A stretch of DNA of 64,000 nt from Mesostigma viride. Its lineage: Eukaryota; Streptophyta; Mesostigmatophyceae; Mesostigmatales; Mesostigmataceae. The stretch spans positions 1 to 64,000 of the forward strand of contig RPFO01001369.1 of the NCBI GenBank assembly GCA_009746045.1. The letters run 5' to 3'. Position numbers and translations under genes: made by a program. This document shows, piece by piece, positions 47,562 through 59,900 of the stretch. The notes under the pieces were generated by a model. The model had not been told where the DNA came from, made no database searches, and saw nothing but the letters and a program-made list of their open reading frames with translations. The stretch's first letter is position 1; each line of letters starts with the position of its first letter.

Positions 47562-48992
47562 CATATTGATTCATGGAACAATGAGATACCATTCTTAATT
47601 GAAAATTGTTCTTGATACTTTCACATGCATGCCCGGAATCGTGAATTTGTGCGGGTTTCCATGATGACAATCCTCATTGAATTCTTGAGCACACAATATT
47701 GAGCAATTTAGGGGCACTTCGGCAATGTTGACCATTTTCATTCATGATAAAATTAACATTTAATGCAATAAATACATATTCCACTCATTTTAATAAACCA
47801 TGCAAAAACTTTACAAGCACGCTCAAGCTAGGGGTGGGCTGGCATGCACGCGTGGGTGTGGGGTGGGCTGGCATGCATGCGTGGGTGTGGGGGGGGCTAG
47901 CCTGCATGCGTGGGTGTGTGGGGGGGCTGGCATGCATGCGTGGGTGTGTGTGGGGGGCTAGCATGCATGCGTAAGTGTGGGGGGGGCTGGCATGCATGCG
48001 TGGGTGTGTATGGGGGCTGGCATGCATGCGTGGGTGTGTGTGGGGGGCTAGCATGCATGCGTGGGTGTGTGGGGGGGCTGTCATGCATGCGTGGGTGTGG
48101 GGGGGGGCTGGCATGAATGCGTGGGTGTGGGGGGGGGCTAGCATGCATGCGTGGGTGTGGGGGTGGGCTAGCATGCATGCGTGGGTGTGAGTGTGGGCTA
48201 GCATGCATGCGTGGGTGTGGGGGGGGCTAGCATGCATGCGTGGGTGTGGGGGGGCCGGGGCCGGGGCTAGCATGCATGCGTGGGTGTGGGGGTGGGCTAG
48301 CATGCATGCGTGGGTGTGGGGGGGGCTAGCACGCCCCACCCCTCCATCGGCACAGCCAGCCTTGTGAGTCTACCCTTAACAACAAGGCTGGTAGGACGAC
48401 ACGCCTGAGCAGCATATGTCATGCCTATCTCAGGCTAATAATGTGTGATTTTGTGCCAACAACCAAGTTGTTCCACCCAACAACACATTATAAACCCTCT
48501 TCCAAAATGCCCAACAAGCCGGACACGTGGAGGACCACACACGCAGTATATAAAGAGAAAATAAGCTGACTTTTTATCCAGCCAACCTGTGGCTAGCTGC
48601 TCTGGTTAGCATGACAAATGCTAACATTTACTCAGTGGGAAAGGTGAAGAGACCATTGGAACAGCCTACCTGACGCATGTGCCACCAAAGCATTGTGTCC
48701 CGCAAAATGCACACTGCCTCCTTTCTAACAAGCACGAGCCGCTCTCTTTAGGAGACAGGTGCCAGCTCGTCAGTGTCTGGGGAAAATGATGCCGCTGCTT
48801 AGGAAGACCGCGTGAATTTCCTCGAACACAACTGTCTATAAAGCAAAAGAAATTTCAGAGAAGCATGGAAATAAAAGCATTACACCTTCCCGACAGGTTG
48901 CGGGCCACGCGCTGCAGAAAGCCAGCCACGTCACAGACGATTAACTAGCTAAAAGACACCCAGGAATCCAGCGATGCAGCGCCAGGACCCGC
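47562..48992. repeat. Right arm of the giant inverted repeat
   Basis: Reverse complement of 17,303-19,009 with few differences. It is shorter mainly because its GCATGC array has fewer units. Homology ends at GCCAGGACCCGC (48,992). Confidence 0.92.
47830..48330 (-). repeat. 30-bp minisatellite with GCATGCATGC core (right)
   Basis: About 17 copies of the unit found at 17,970-18,733, inverted. Several variant units (ACGCGTGGG, CGTAAGTGTGG, the CCGGGGCCGGGG spacer) match variants in the left array in the same order. Confidence 0.95.
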
Positions 48993-50560
48993 AACTTTCT
49001 GGCTGCATCTGGCCGGAAAGAAGGCAAAAAGCTTACGCTCAACGAGGTAAGAAAGCAGGAAAACGCAAGCTTAAGACGTTTAACACAAGAACGTACCATA
49101 ACGGGCATTTATTCGTGCCCAGGCGCACAAGAAAGTCCACCCTTTCATGGAGTGGTTGGGCAGTACGCATCGCGCAGGGCTAATGTTATCTTACCGCAAA
49201 ATGACGGGAAAGGTAAAGATAGCAGCGGGAATTTTTACGGCTTTAGAAACATCATTAAACTAGCTTTCCTTACGACCATCAAAACTGGCAACAATCGACA
49301 ATCAACCCGGCAGGCATCCAATATACTTTATTCATCCCGACAGAAATTCAGGCCGGACCCCCCCTGCCGATGGCAAAGAAAAAAAGCCCGCGACATTATA
49401 GATCGCAACCATCCCGCCATAAATTAGAATCAGTAACTAATTTTCTCCAACAATCGAGCATTTCTGCTTTCCGCGTGCCAGATTTGTCACGTTTCGTCTA
49501 AAGGCAGTCGCCATGGCCCCTACCGCAAGGGGTGCGCGCACCATGCCGACATAGCTTTTGGGCCTCAATTTGCACCGAAATTTGGTCCGTACCGTCCAGC
49601 TCAGTCGGATTATGTATGTGGATCGGCCGTGTTGGTTGCATACGCAGGTATATTAATTCTTGCATTCGCCCCGGACCTTCCCCAGGACAGGTCAGGATAT
49701 AACAATAATTCTTGCATTCGCCCCCGCCCTTTCCTATGGCCTGGTCAGGTTTGGGCGCGACGCCACTAGCGCGGCGCCCGCGACAGAGTGGCCAGGCTCG
49801 AGCACGTTTTCTGGATCCCAAGCACCGGATTGGACACTGTCCGAGGACTGGACAGGAATTGGCTGACCAATCGGATGCTTGCTCGTCGTCTCCAAAAACA
49901 TATATAAAGAGCCAAATCGCGCGAACTACGCAAGGATCCTTTAAGCAGCGTTACTCTGCCGAAATGTCAACCTAGGCCGGTCAAGTGACGCCGAGGTGTT
50001 CACCGATAGTTCAGGTCAGCCACAGCGCGCCTTCGAATGTAGGCACGGTCGCATTTTTTTTTAGGAAATGTAGAATTGTTGTCGACCAGCTACCAACGCC
50101 CGACCGGACCCATACAACGGAAACATCAAGGCGATGTGATGTAGGTGTGTCTGATATGTCATTAATACACAGAGCATCGTGAATATAATATATAATATAA
50201 ATTATATAATATACTATAATTAATATATAATTTTAATTTTATGTTAATTTTAATGTTATTTCATATAACATAATATAGCATAATATAATATAATATAATA
50301 TAATATTATATAAAGTAGTATATAAAAAATTAAAATGTAAAAGAAAAATATCTACCTTATTGGGGTTTAATGTTCCTTTCCAGTTCAGCATAAGTACACT
50401 CTTGAGTGTGTGCAATGTTTGGTTATACGCCATTGTCTTAAAATAGCAACCAATGTAAACCTCCGTCCTAACCACATTTGGATACAATAAAGACATTGAT
50501 GCCTGACACATAGCATTCATTGCTTGAAATACCATGCATATTTTGTGTCAATGTTCTGCA
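48993..50560. other. No recognised gene; AT-rich stretch 50,180-50,345
   Basis: Open frames here are short and unconvincing. A direct repeat, ATTCTTGCATTCGCCCC, occurs near 49,656 and 49,708. Bases 50,180-50,345 are almost pure A/T with ATAATATAAT repeats. An upstream exon of the plus-strand gene might lie near 50,561-50,630 (acceptor GTTCTGCAG, donor GTGAGTG), but its frame could not be matched. Confidence 0.4.
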
Positions 50561-50631
50561 GACCACAGCTTCAAGTGGGCATACTTCGCTTTCCTCAATA
50601 TAATGGCGACATGGCATTTGGTGAAAGTGGT

Positions 50632-51281
50632 GAGTGCCATGAAGTTGCGCCGGCCGTCGTTATCCATGACGAACTGAATGGGTTTCGTGCAAATCAAGTT
50701 TTTTGTTTTGGTGTTCCAGTTGCGCCGGCCGGCGTTTCCAATGGTATCTTGCGCGCACTTGCAAAAGCTTGCACGCTTATCAACATTTTGTGTTGGTAAA
50801 CATTTTATCACCTCTGGGATTTCCGCCTTCACTACCTGAGTTGCTTCTTTGTGGTTTTCAAATGCAACCGAGTTACGCCGGCCGTCGTTACTCATGACAA
50901 ATTGTAGGGGTTTTGTGCAAATCACTTTTGTATGGTTTATGTACATGCATCCAGTTGCGCCGGCCGGCGTTTCCAATGGTATCTTGCAGTTGCGCAATCA
51001 GGCCCCATTACCAAAAGTGTGTTTGTACATCTTTTTTACACCTGAAGGATTTCTGCCTGCATATCCTGAGTTGCTTCTTAATGGTTTTTAATTGCGCCCG
51101 AGTTACGCCGGCCGTCGTTATTAATGACAAACTGTATGTGTTTCATAAAATCACTTTTGTATGGTTTACATGTATCCAGTTGCGCCGGCCGGCGTTATTA
51201 ATGACGCTTGTCGTTCTTGTTTGATGCCCATCGTTTTCGTCGTGTCTTTAATGGTGATTATTTATCATTACTCATCCTCAG
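50632..51281 (+). repeat. Intron of three ~230-bp units, two hairpins each
   Basis: Donor-like GTGAGTGCC at ~50,632 and acceptor CATCCTCAG at 51,281. Hairpins at 50,644, 50,872 and 51,102 have the form GTTRCGCCGGCCGTCGTT; those at 50,719, 50,954 and 51,179 have the form GTTGCGCCGGCCGGCGTT. The two forms alternate with a ~228-230-bp period. Between them GAGTTGCTTCTT and TCACTTTTGTATGGTTTA recur. Confidence 0.85.
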
Positions 51282-51638
51282 GGCTTTCGGTGCCGCGGGA
51301 TTAAGAGGCGAAAAAAATCAGCTGCCGTCTGACCAAAGTCTGATGGCGCGATCGGGGCGGGGGGCCGTTTCCGACGGTTCGCGTCCCTTGTCCAATGACG
51401 ACCGGGAGCCTGCACTTCGCGGTCTCTGGAGCGACAAGTACATCGAGAACAAGGGGTACAAAATTGCCAATGACATCTTTCCTATCATGGCGGAACGCGT
51501 GAAAGCAAACAACCACAGGACGCCAGAGATGAGCGCGGAGGTTCTGTCTTGCGCAGCTTCAAGACTAAATGCCATGGTGGCGGAGAGCAACGGCATTAAG
51601 AAGAGGAAGAACTGTGACGACGGGCTTCCTGAAAGTTG
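51282..51638 (+). CDS. Plus-strand gene: exon split by CACTA, 5' part
   Basis: It follows acceptor CATCCTCAG and is open from base 51,282 to the transposon at 51,639, about 119 codons. The sequence is charged (GLWSDKYIENKGYKIANDIF), with LPES as the last complete codons. The final two bases, TG, are the target duplication. It rejoins 61,105 onward as LPES-WAES in frame. Upstream coding exons are not resolved. See the 3' part for function. Confidence 0.75.
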
Positions 51639-51650
51639 CACTAGGAACTC

Positions 51651-51985
51651 AATTTCTGAGAAAGTTCTCAAAACCCTCAATTTTCTCACCTTTTGTGAGA
51701 ATTTTTTGAGAAAATTGAGAAAAATCTCAATTTTTTTCCGCAAACGCTAGGCAAGAAATCTCACCAGGGTGAGATTCTGGTGAGAAAAAGGGCGTTTTGG
51801 TGAGATTGGGGTGAGAAAAAACCCTAAAGTGAGAAAAAAGGTGAGAATGGGTGAGAAAAAGACAGAAAGATTGAGAAAATTGAGAAAATTGAGAAGTTTC
51901 TCACCAACACGAGAAAAATCACTAACACGAGAAAAATCACAAGTCAACGTGGTGAGAAATTTCTCACCAAGAGTGTAACACGAGA
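51651..51985. promoter_or_regulatory. Left subterminal repeats of CACTA
   Basis: Many copies of GGTGAGAAA / TGAGAAA and complements (TTTCTCACC), in both orientations, with the inverted pair AATCTCACCAGGGTGAGATT. In En/Spm, subterminal repeats bind the element's second protein (established for TNPA); the same role here is inference. Confidence 0.8.
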
Positions 51986-52142
51986 AAAATCATTAGCTTT
52001 ATTTCATTAAGTCCTTAACGTGAAAAAAAACTCAACCACTTTGATATGCAATATAGGGTGCACCACAAAGGTGCAATATAGGGTTCATACAATATAAAAC
52101 AGCACATCATTCCATAAACAATGCTGTCATGCCCAAATTAAA

Positions 52143-55100
52143 TCAATAGTCATCTTCTTCAGAACTGCTGTCCGAGGGGTTGCTTGCATCAACATCATCT
52201 TCTGATGACATAGTGTCATCCCCACTAGTGTCGCAATAGTTCACAGCTTTACGCTGCCTTCCACTGGCCCTCTTTGCCATAGGGACCTCCGCAATTACAA
52301 CGGTGGGCTGGCTAGGTCCAGCATCTGTGGGAGCACCACGCTTGCGGCTGCGCCCTCGAGCAGGTGCCTTGCCAGCGCGGCGCACCACGTCGCCATCACC
52401 TACGTCTGCCGCTGCCACCTTCTTCTTCTTCTTGGACCCCTTCTTCTTGCCTTTCTTCTTGCCACCAGGCGGTGGCATCGGCTCACCCTCCTCAATCACT
52501 TCAAACTGCGGCATGGTGGGGAAATCTGCTGCCACGCTGTGATACACATGGTTACTGAGGGCAGATTGCGCCTGGTGTGCCATGCTCCATGGCAGTTTGG
52601 CAGGGATTACCACCATTTCGGGAGCATAGCATTCATCGACGACATACCCAACTGAGCTCACTGCACCTGGCAACACAAGGCACGACGACCTGGGGGCCTT
52701 TGCGCTGCTGATGACCACCAACCTCTCCTGGGGCAGGTGAGCGACATGAAGGCGATCAAAAAGCTCCACCTTCAACAACAGCTGCCATTCCCAGCCACCT
52801 CGTGGGTACTCTAACCTGGCCTTCAGAATGTGTGTGATCAAACCAAAGTCTACACCGCCCGGGCCATGCACCGCAACTCCCGCATTCTTGTGCCGCTTTC
52901 CCTGGGATTGGTCCGCAGCCTCCGTGCGGTAGTTGAACCCGTGGATCCTGACTTTGTGGAAAGAATCCGCGTAGCGCTTCACGCCCCCACACGCCGCTAC
53001 AATGACTTGCGGCACAAGCGGCGTCAGGTTTAATGATGCCCATGCCAGCACGTTGAACGTTGTGTCAGCACAGCGATCTCGCCTGCATTCAAACAAACGC
53101 ACACCGATAACCCAGCAAAGAGTATTATTATTAAGTATTGGTTATTAAAAAAAAAAAACAGATACAACACAGGACGCTTTTACTGGCGGCAAGATCATGG
53201 CACCCGGATGGGTAAAACCAAACAAACTAGATATTAATTACTAGGGCTGGCTTTGTGACAGTAAAACATGATTGCATGGCTAATCCCAAGGCGCCTTTCA
53301 ATAGGACTGAATTAAAATAACCAAAGCAGACGGCGTAAGTAGCATTTGCAAAAAACAAGGCTCACCAGTAGGCCTCGTCGCCATTCGCAGGGTCGCTGTA
53401 ATCAGCCTTGGGAAGGGCATCTTCTACCAGCAAATCCCTTGCCGCCGTCATCTCGTCCTCAGAAAACCGGTACCCGTCTTTCACCGAGCGCTTGCCCAGC
53501 TCGATGGTGCGCGACGGATCATTGGTGAGAAGGTCCCACACATAGTGCTTGGTCTTTACCTGCATTGGAAAAAAACATGATAAGCACACCAAGCAAAAAT
53601 ACAGAAGGCATTCAATTTAAAGAGCACTTTCCTTGAAAATGAGAGTGAGTAGAAACATCAAGGTTTTACACAAGGAGAGTTTCCATGCTGAATGAAATGA
53701 GCCATCATTGCTTCATGTAAATGCAGAATTACAAACTCAAGGTGCTATACATCATGTACACACACAAGAAAGAAGTAAAGACCTTCAAATAAGAAACAAC
53801 TTACTCCGGTGGCTCGATGCTGGAAGTAGGATAGCAGCGTCAGCACCTCGAAGTTGACGAAGGACTGGCCCATGGAGTGCTCAACATTGAGTGCAGACAT
53901 GTGGCCAGAAACCGCTGTGTTCATGCATCTCTCACCCCACGCCATGGACCTACCGTCAGGGAGACCGACATTTGAAATCTGCCCCGCCAAATGTGTCGCT
54001 GCGTGAACCGACCTGGACATTTCGGATGCGGGCAGAACACGCTCAAGTGCAACAATTGACCTCAACATAGCCCTACCTACCTCGTCCAGTTCGTACTGAG
54101 TGAAGACCCTACCGCTAAAGATTGAGTCCCATGCTGCAGACGTTTCCAAAAAGGCAGCTCTTGCGTCTGCGTGCAGGCGGCCTCTAAGCAAAACAGGTAA
54201 GCGCTTCGAAAACAATTCTAGCTTGTCATGAGTCTTGGCCTTTCTCTCTGGCTTGCCATTGGCCAGCAGCCCCACAATATCACCCGGGAAGCAGTCGGGC
54301 AGGCTGTCCTTCATTCGGCGCTCCAGGGCTGCGTGGGAGACAAAAAAAAAAAAACAGTCAAACCCCACAAGTGTAAGTCAGTGGCAAGTCTTGATGCAAC
54401 ATGGAGAGTGACAAGTCGAACGTTTACTGTACTGCAATATGCACTGTTCACATTGCACTGAAAATGTGAGAAGACCCTAAACGCGTGCGAAAGGAAAACT
54501 GAACCACAACCAGAGAAAGAAAAATTGCGAAACTAAATAATTGCACTTGAATCAAATACCTATAAAACAGTTGGGAGAAAAAAGCAAACACTCACCAATA
54601 ACTTCAGCCTTCTCTTGCGAGGTGAGCTGGCAGGGTGGATGCAACCCCCGCCTCCTGGTTGTTGTCTTGATTGTGCCATCCATGGCAGTGGTGGTTGTCA
54701 CGGTCTTCTCCATGTGCAGCTCCGGGTTCAGGTTCATCTCCTTCAGCCGATCCCGAATGGCGTAGGTCAAACCTTCCCCTGGCAGCAGATTTAAGGAAAA
54801 CAAAGCCATACAAGCGCAAATGCATACCAATGTTAGTAATACTTAATACACACACTGAACCACAGCATGTAATAAATCCTAATGGAATTCTCCTTAAATA
54901 CAAAATGTTGAAAAGGAAAAAAACAGCGACAAACACTAGTGACACAACACTAGACAGCACCGCACTTACCGCTAGTGGAGTTGGCGACTCGCAAGAGGTT
55001 GTTCGCCCCCAGGTGGAACTCGTCGATCAGGTGCCGTTGGAGGAGTTGAGGCCAGTACGGCAGCCTGCAAAAGGGCTCCGGCTCCCGGCCGTTGTTTCTG

Positions 55101-56490
55101 CAGTGCTCTACATAGGTTTCCATCGTCATGTCGGGCGGCGCCTCCTTGTCGTTGCCACCGCGACGGGGGTCATCAGCTGGCAGCAAGGTCTCATGCCCAA
55201 GAAAAACAATGCGCCCTTGGGAAACATAGGTGCCCTTCCAAGCAGGGCCGTGCACAAGGCAGCCGTCGTACCCGGAGTCTGGCATATTTACCATCTTACC
55301 AAACCCCGGGTAGTCGTGAACAGTAAACAAAAGCAGTGCTTGAATCTTTGCCGGGTGGAGCCCACCATGCTCATCATCATCCAACACATCACAAATGAAA
55401 AACCCATCCCACATCTTCACCAGCTCATCTACAATCAGGTCAAGAAAAATGTGCATATTCTTTGGGGCCTTACCTTTCTTGTTCCCTCCCACCAGAAGCA
55501 CCATTGGGCAGAAATGTTTGTTAATGAAGACCCATTCAGGCAGGTTCAAGATTGCACAGAAACATGGCCAGCTGGAGTGCTGGTCCATGTAGCACCTAGG
55601 ACATACTCCATCAAAACAAAGCGCTAAAAAAAGGAAGCGTGGGTCAAGCCGAAACTGAGGGAACAATCTCTTGACGTGCAGCATCGCTCGGGTATCTGCA
55701 CGCAATTATACAACAGGGAGGTGGGTAAACGGGACGGCCGAAGTGCGGGCGGCACAACCGAATGTTATAATATGCAGCAAAATCACCACAACATATGCAG
55801 CATGAGTTGGGTGAACCGTATACAGCCAGCCAAAAAGCACGTGCAGAAAAGAAATCGACAAGGACGCCTTTTACCTTTAATTCCGTGGACTTTCCGGTTT
55901 GGGTCTTCTTCGTCTTGTTTGTTTTCAGTTTCTCCAGCATATCGTAATGCCTTGGACATCTCGGGTATCCTAAAAAATCCGCGGAAACGATTTATAAGAG
56001 GGAAGTATCTAACTTGGCGATGTGCCCTTCTTGTTGTTACTGTCTCTCCATTTCTATCTTCGTATTGTTCATATCTATTGTTTTTACATACTGGGCAGGT
56101 CTGGACTTCTTTTGTTTTGTATATATATTTTTCACAGGGGCACGCGTCATATACACGCATATCTAACCCTAAACCCTTCATGACTTTCTTGGCTTCTTTT
56201 ACACTTTCTGGAAGAGAATTACCGGCTGGCAGAACTTTGCTGATGAAAGTGAATACCTCATCCGCTAGGGCAGCCGATGCAGAATGCCTGCCGAGTATAG
56301 ACAAGAGTTCCAACGCGCTAGCTATGGCAGTGTTACTGGATCCTGAATAAAGTGGTGTGTCTGCTGATATTTTGCCTACTGTAGCTGCGAAGTTTCTGGC
56401 AAACGCTTTTGCATCCTCCTCCCCGGTACCAGGCAGATGATCGTCCCCCTCCTGTAAAAAATCATCTATGCTACAGTTCAAATCCGCCAT
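52143..56490 (-). CDS. CACTA transposase, TNP2 type, intact, six exons
   Basis: Exons 56490-55875, 55695-54970, 54778-54596, 54328-53805, 53559-53366 and 53082-52143 all have GT..AG borders and total 3,183 bases, giving 1,060 residues without a stop. Exon 1 has an acidic N terminus, a Cys motif (CPCEK...TCPVC) and the FPL..R..GFFRIPEMSK..RY segment typical of the family. Exon 2 carries the Transposase_21 core: LALCFDG, HDYPGFG, the LGHETLLPADDP segment and LPYW..LL..HLIDEFHLG. Exon 4 matches DUF4218 (SEMSRSVHAATHLAGQI...GERCMN). The last exon matches a DUF4216-like region (GFNYRTE...NAGVAV...LITHIL) followed by a Lys-rich probable nuclear signal and an acidic tail. It is expected to cut and join at the CACTA ends. 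Confidence 0.93.
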
Positions 56491-56999
56491 TGTTAGTATT
56501 CAGGAATAAATAAGACAGTAAATGTAAAGTCACGGAAGGCCCCGCGTCAGACTTGATGCGAAATCGTCGAAGCCACAGCAGACCTCAAAACGAACGCGTT
56601 GTTTAAGTTGCGCGGTGCTCCCTCTGTCGGTAGGTGCCGTTTGGTGCCGCCGCGTGAATCGCGCGGACGCGTCAACACACTGCGGCTGACGTCGATGAGT
56701 GCCAACCGACGGCTTGGGTCACTTCTCTGGAGAACTTAAGGTAAGTTAAGTTAATGCAGACCAGTGGTCGCACGCGTTGGGAACCGGCCAACGGCTCTCC
56801 TGCAAGACAAAAAAAAGCGGGATACTGCATGAGTCGTCGGATCGGTGCAGATGGACGGTCAAGATTTCAAGATGATGTATGCGTTCAATTTGCCGCGTCC
56901 ACTGAAAGGAGTCGTTGTTGCCATGGAGCCGCAAACACAGGCGGCCGACGCATTGACCCAGGTTCCAACTTTTCTACCCAACCGCCGTTGGGTAGTTAC
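56491..56999. promoter_or_regulatory. Divergent intergenic region of CACTA
   Basis: It separates the two divergent start codons (56,490 minus and 57,000 plus). It contains CpG-rich sequence and a strong donor CTTAAG|GTAAGTTAAG at 56,741 that could belong to a 5'-UTR intron of the plus-strand gene. An alternative in-frame ATG for that gene lies at 56,754. No TATA box was assigned. Confidence 0.5.
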
Positions 57000-59900
57000 A
57001 TGGCAGCAGAGCAGGATGGGCCTTACATGGCCACAGAGGAAGAGTGGCGCTCATTCCGTGTTAACAAGATCAGCGAGGAAGTCCCTTTGCCATTTGTCGC
57101 CGAGAGTAACCGGCTGGCAGTCCTCCGCAGCCAGATAGCGGTGCTATCGCGGAGGTACCTTCACATTGGGGACCCAAAAGCTAAACAAGATGCTGCGTTA
57201 GTTGCCGCAGTTGTCGATAGACTGCTAAAAATATGCGATTTTGCGGGGGCATTAGCAAACTCAGTTTTTGAGTCAGCAAAGCGGAGGTACGAGGAATTGC
57301 ATAAAGTGGACCCCGCGAAGGCGGGCAAGGCTCCGGTATTCCAGCCGGCGCGGAAATTTGTAGCCGCCGAGCTGTCTCGATACTTGTCGAATTCGAAGTA
57401 CAAGGCAAATAGCGGGAAGCGCGGCGTTCGCAACCCGGACGAGGGGGGTGCCTTGGCCAACCTAACCAACCTGGACACGCCAAAGGTATAGCTAAGCTCT
57501 ACATTGGACTTATTCCAACTGAATGCTTTTCTTTTCCCGATGCAAAGGCAACCGAACTTCATGCATGCAATATTTTCTGATCCGGCACCATTAGTATTGG
57601 AGTAAAATGTGTACTTGCCGCTAGCTTCGACGTCAAGTTCCTTCTTTTAATTGATTTGCTTGTCTTTGTCCTCACAATCGTCGTATCACTCGCACGATCT
57701 TAGGTGAAGGTCGGGGTGCCAAAGCCCAAGATGGCGAATCCCAAGCAACACAAGACTCACCTCGAGCCACAAGCCCCGGCCAAGGTAGGTTACGGCAAGA
57801 AAGCATTCTGGCTACTAGCTTACTGTATGTCGTCCGCAAAGATTGTTGCTTTCCACTCTCCATGCTCGTGACCATGTTCTTTTTAAACCGTGGGCATTCA
57901 CGCGCCCTTATATAAATCTGGTTAAGAAATGCTACAGTGACTGACAAGCCTATAAAAAAATTTTAATACATGTAATCCATGCCAGCACCCCACCCCATTT
58001 ATTTTTGCATGCCAGCACCCCACCCCATTTATTTATGCATGCCAGCACCCCACCCCATTTATTTATGCATGCCAGCACCCCACCCCATTTATTTATGCAT
58101 GCCAGCACCCCACCAACCTGTTACGCCCGCCTTAAGGCGGCGGGCTCCGCTTTGCCTTTGCCATTTTCAAGCGCCCCCATGTCAGATGAGCAAATAGCTC
58201 AAGAAATCACGTCCTCTAACTATTGTACCTAGTTGGTTGTGTCCGTTTCCCCGAAATTGTGGCATGCGCAGGTCGAGAACACCCTGACGCCCCAGGAGCA
58301 GGAAATCGCGCTCCTCCGGGCCAGGCTCGCTGCACTTGAGCAATCTACAAAGCCGGCCTCAGCTTCAGAACAGTCGGTCGTCTATATCATGGCGCCGCCC
58401 CCTGTGCCACCAAGGAACCCTGTCCTTGCCGTGGCCGCTTCCCCATCGGCCACGTCGGCTCCCCCCGCCGCAGAAACCGCGGCGCCGGCAGCCAAGGCCG
58501 CGGCGCCGGCAGCCAAGGCCGCGGCGCCGGCAGCCAAGGCCGCGGCGCCGGCAGCCAAGGCCGCGGCGCCGGCAGCCAAGGCCGCGGCGCCGGCAGCCAA
58601 GGCAGCGGCGCCGGCAGCCAAGGCCGCGGCGCCGGCAGCCAAGGCCGCGGCGCCGGCAGCCAAGGCCGCGGCGCCGGCAGCCAAGGCCGCGGCGCCGGCA
58701 GCCGAGGCCGCGGCGCCGGCAGCCGAGGCCGCGGCGCCGGCAGCCGAGGCCGCGGCGCCGTTCATTCCAAAGACGCAGAAAAACAAAGTAGAGAAGAAAG
58801 CTGATGTGCCGCCAAAGAAACTCAAGAAGGAACGGGAGCCCCAAATAAAAAAGGAACGCGGTACCCCCCTCGACCTGGGCCTTGGTCACTTTCTGCCGCA
58901 GCTCAGCCGCGTGGCCACCATCCGAAAGGATGCCCAGCCGAAAATCGGGATGTTCATCGCCGTGCGGTTTCTCCTAGAGGACCCTAAGAAGGACCAGGAT
59001 GAGTGGATCTGGGAGTTTGGTAAAGTCTGCTCCATCAACAAGAAAAGGAAGATCCCACACTCAATCCTGTTCGTCGAGCATGACGGCGCAAGCAAGACTT
59101 ACGAGCTCGCCCTCAACGACCTCCCCCAAGACGAGAACAGCAAGGAAATATGTGCTTGGGTGGCTCTTGATGGAGTGTACCCCGAGGACATGACGGCGTA
59201 CCGAGTCCTCAAGCGGTCCCAAGCAGCCGTGAAGGCTGCTGCCTCTTTGGACCCCAACAACATGCAGGATCCGGTGAAAAAGAGACAGGTGGAGGAGTCC
59301 GCGCAGCAGGTGCCTGTGAAGCGTGCGAAGGGAGTTGTGGCTGGGGCTGCGGTGCAGGGCAGCGAGGCAAAGGCAGGGACAAAGGTGGTAGTCACCACGC
59401 CTGCTGTGGAGAAAGCCAAGGCGGAGGTTGCCACGGCGGCGGCGGCGCAGGCCAAGGCGGAGGTCGCCACGCCGGCAGCGGCGCAGGCCAAGGCGGAGGT
59501 CGCCACGCCGGCAGCGGCGCAGGCCAAGGCGGAGGTCGCCACGCCGGCAGCGGCGCAGGCCAAGGCGGAGGTCGCCACGCCGACGGTGCTGTCGGTTGCG
59601 CCTGCTAAACTGGAATTCAGCGACGTGGATATGGAGCTCGAGCCGGATTTGAAGGAGGCAGAGCGAGAACTGGCCAGGCTAGAAGCCCTCCTAGCAAAAC
59701 AAAAGGCCCTTGTTCGCGCCCGGCAGCAGGGTACTGCGACTATGGACATCTCGACGGCAACGGGGATGACATCGGTAAGTATACCTTTTTAGTCGTGCCT
59801 AAAAATAAGTTGTTTGCATCTTGCATGCATGCCATATTGTTGTTCATGTAATCATGGTAAATTATGTTGGCTGATTAGGTTTTGTTGTTTTTCCCCCTAT

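Noticed and set aside
19133-47598. Dozens of ORFs with DEDSGSHGVIMA or QAPMVSSW
   Set aside because: They are translations of the ~70-bp minisatellite, broken at irregular unit tails. No sign of selection on one frame.
51708-51947. Small ORFs in the CACTA subterminal region
   Set aside because: Generated by the TGAGAAA repeats; outside both well-defined element genes.
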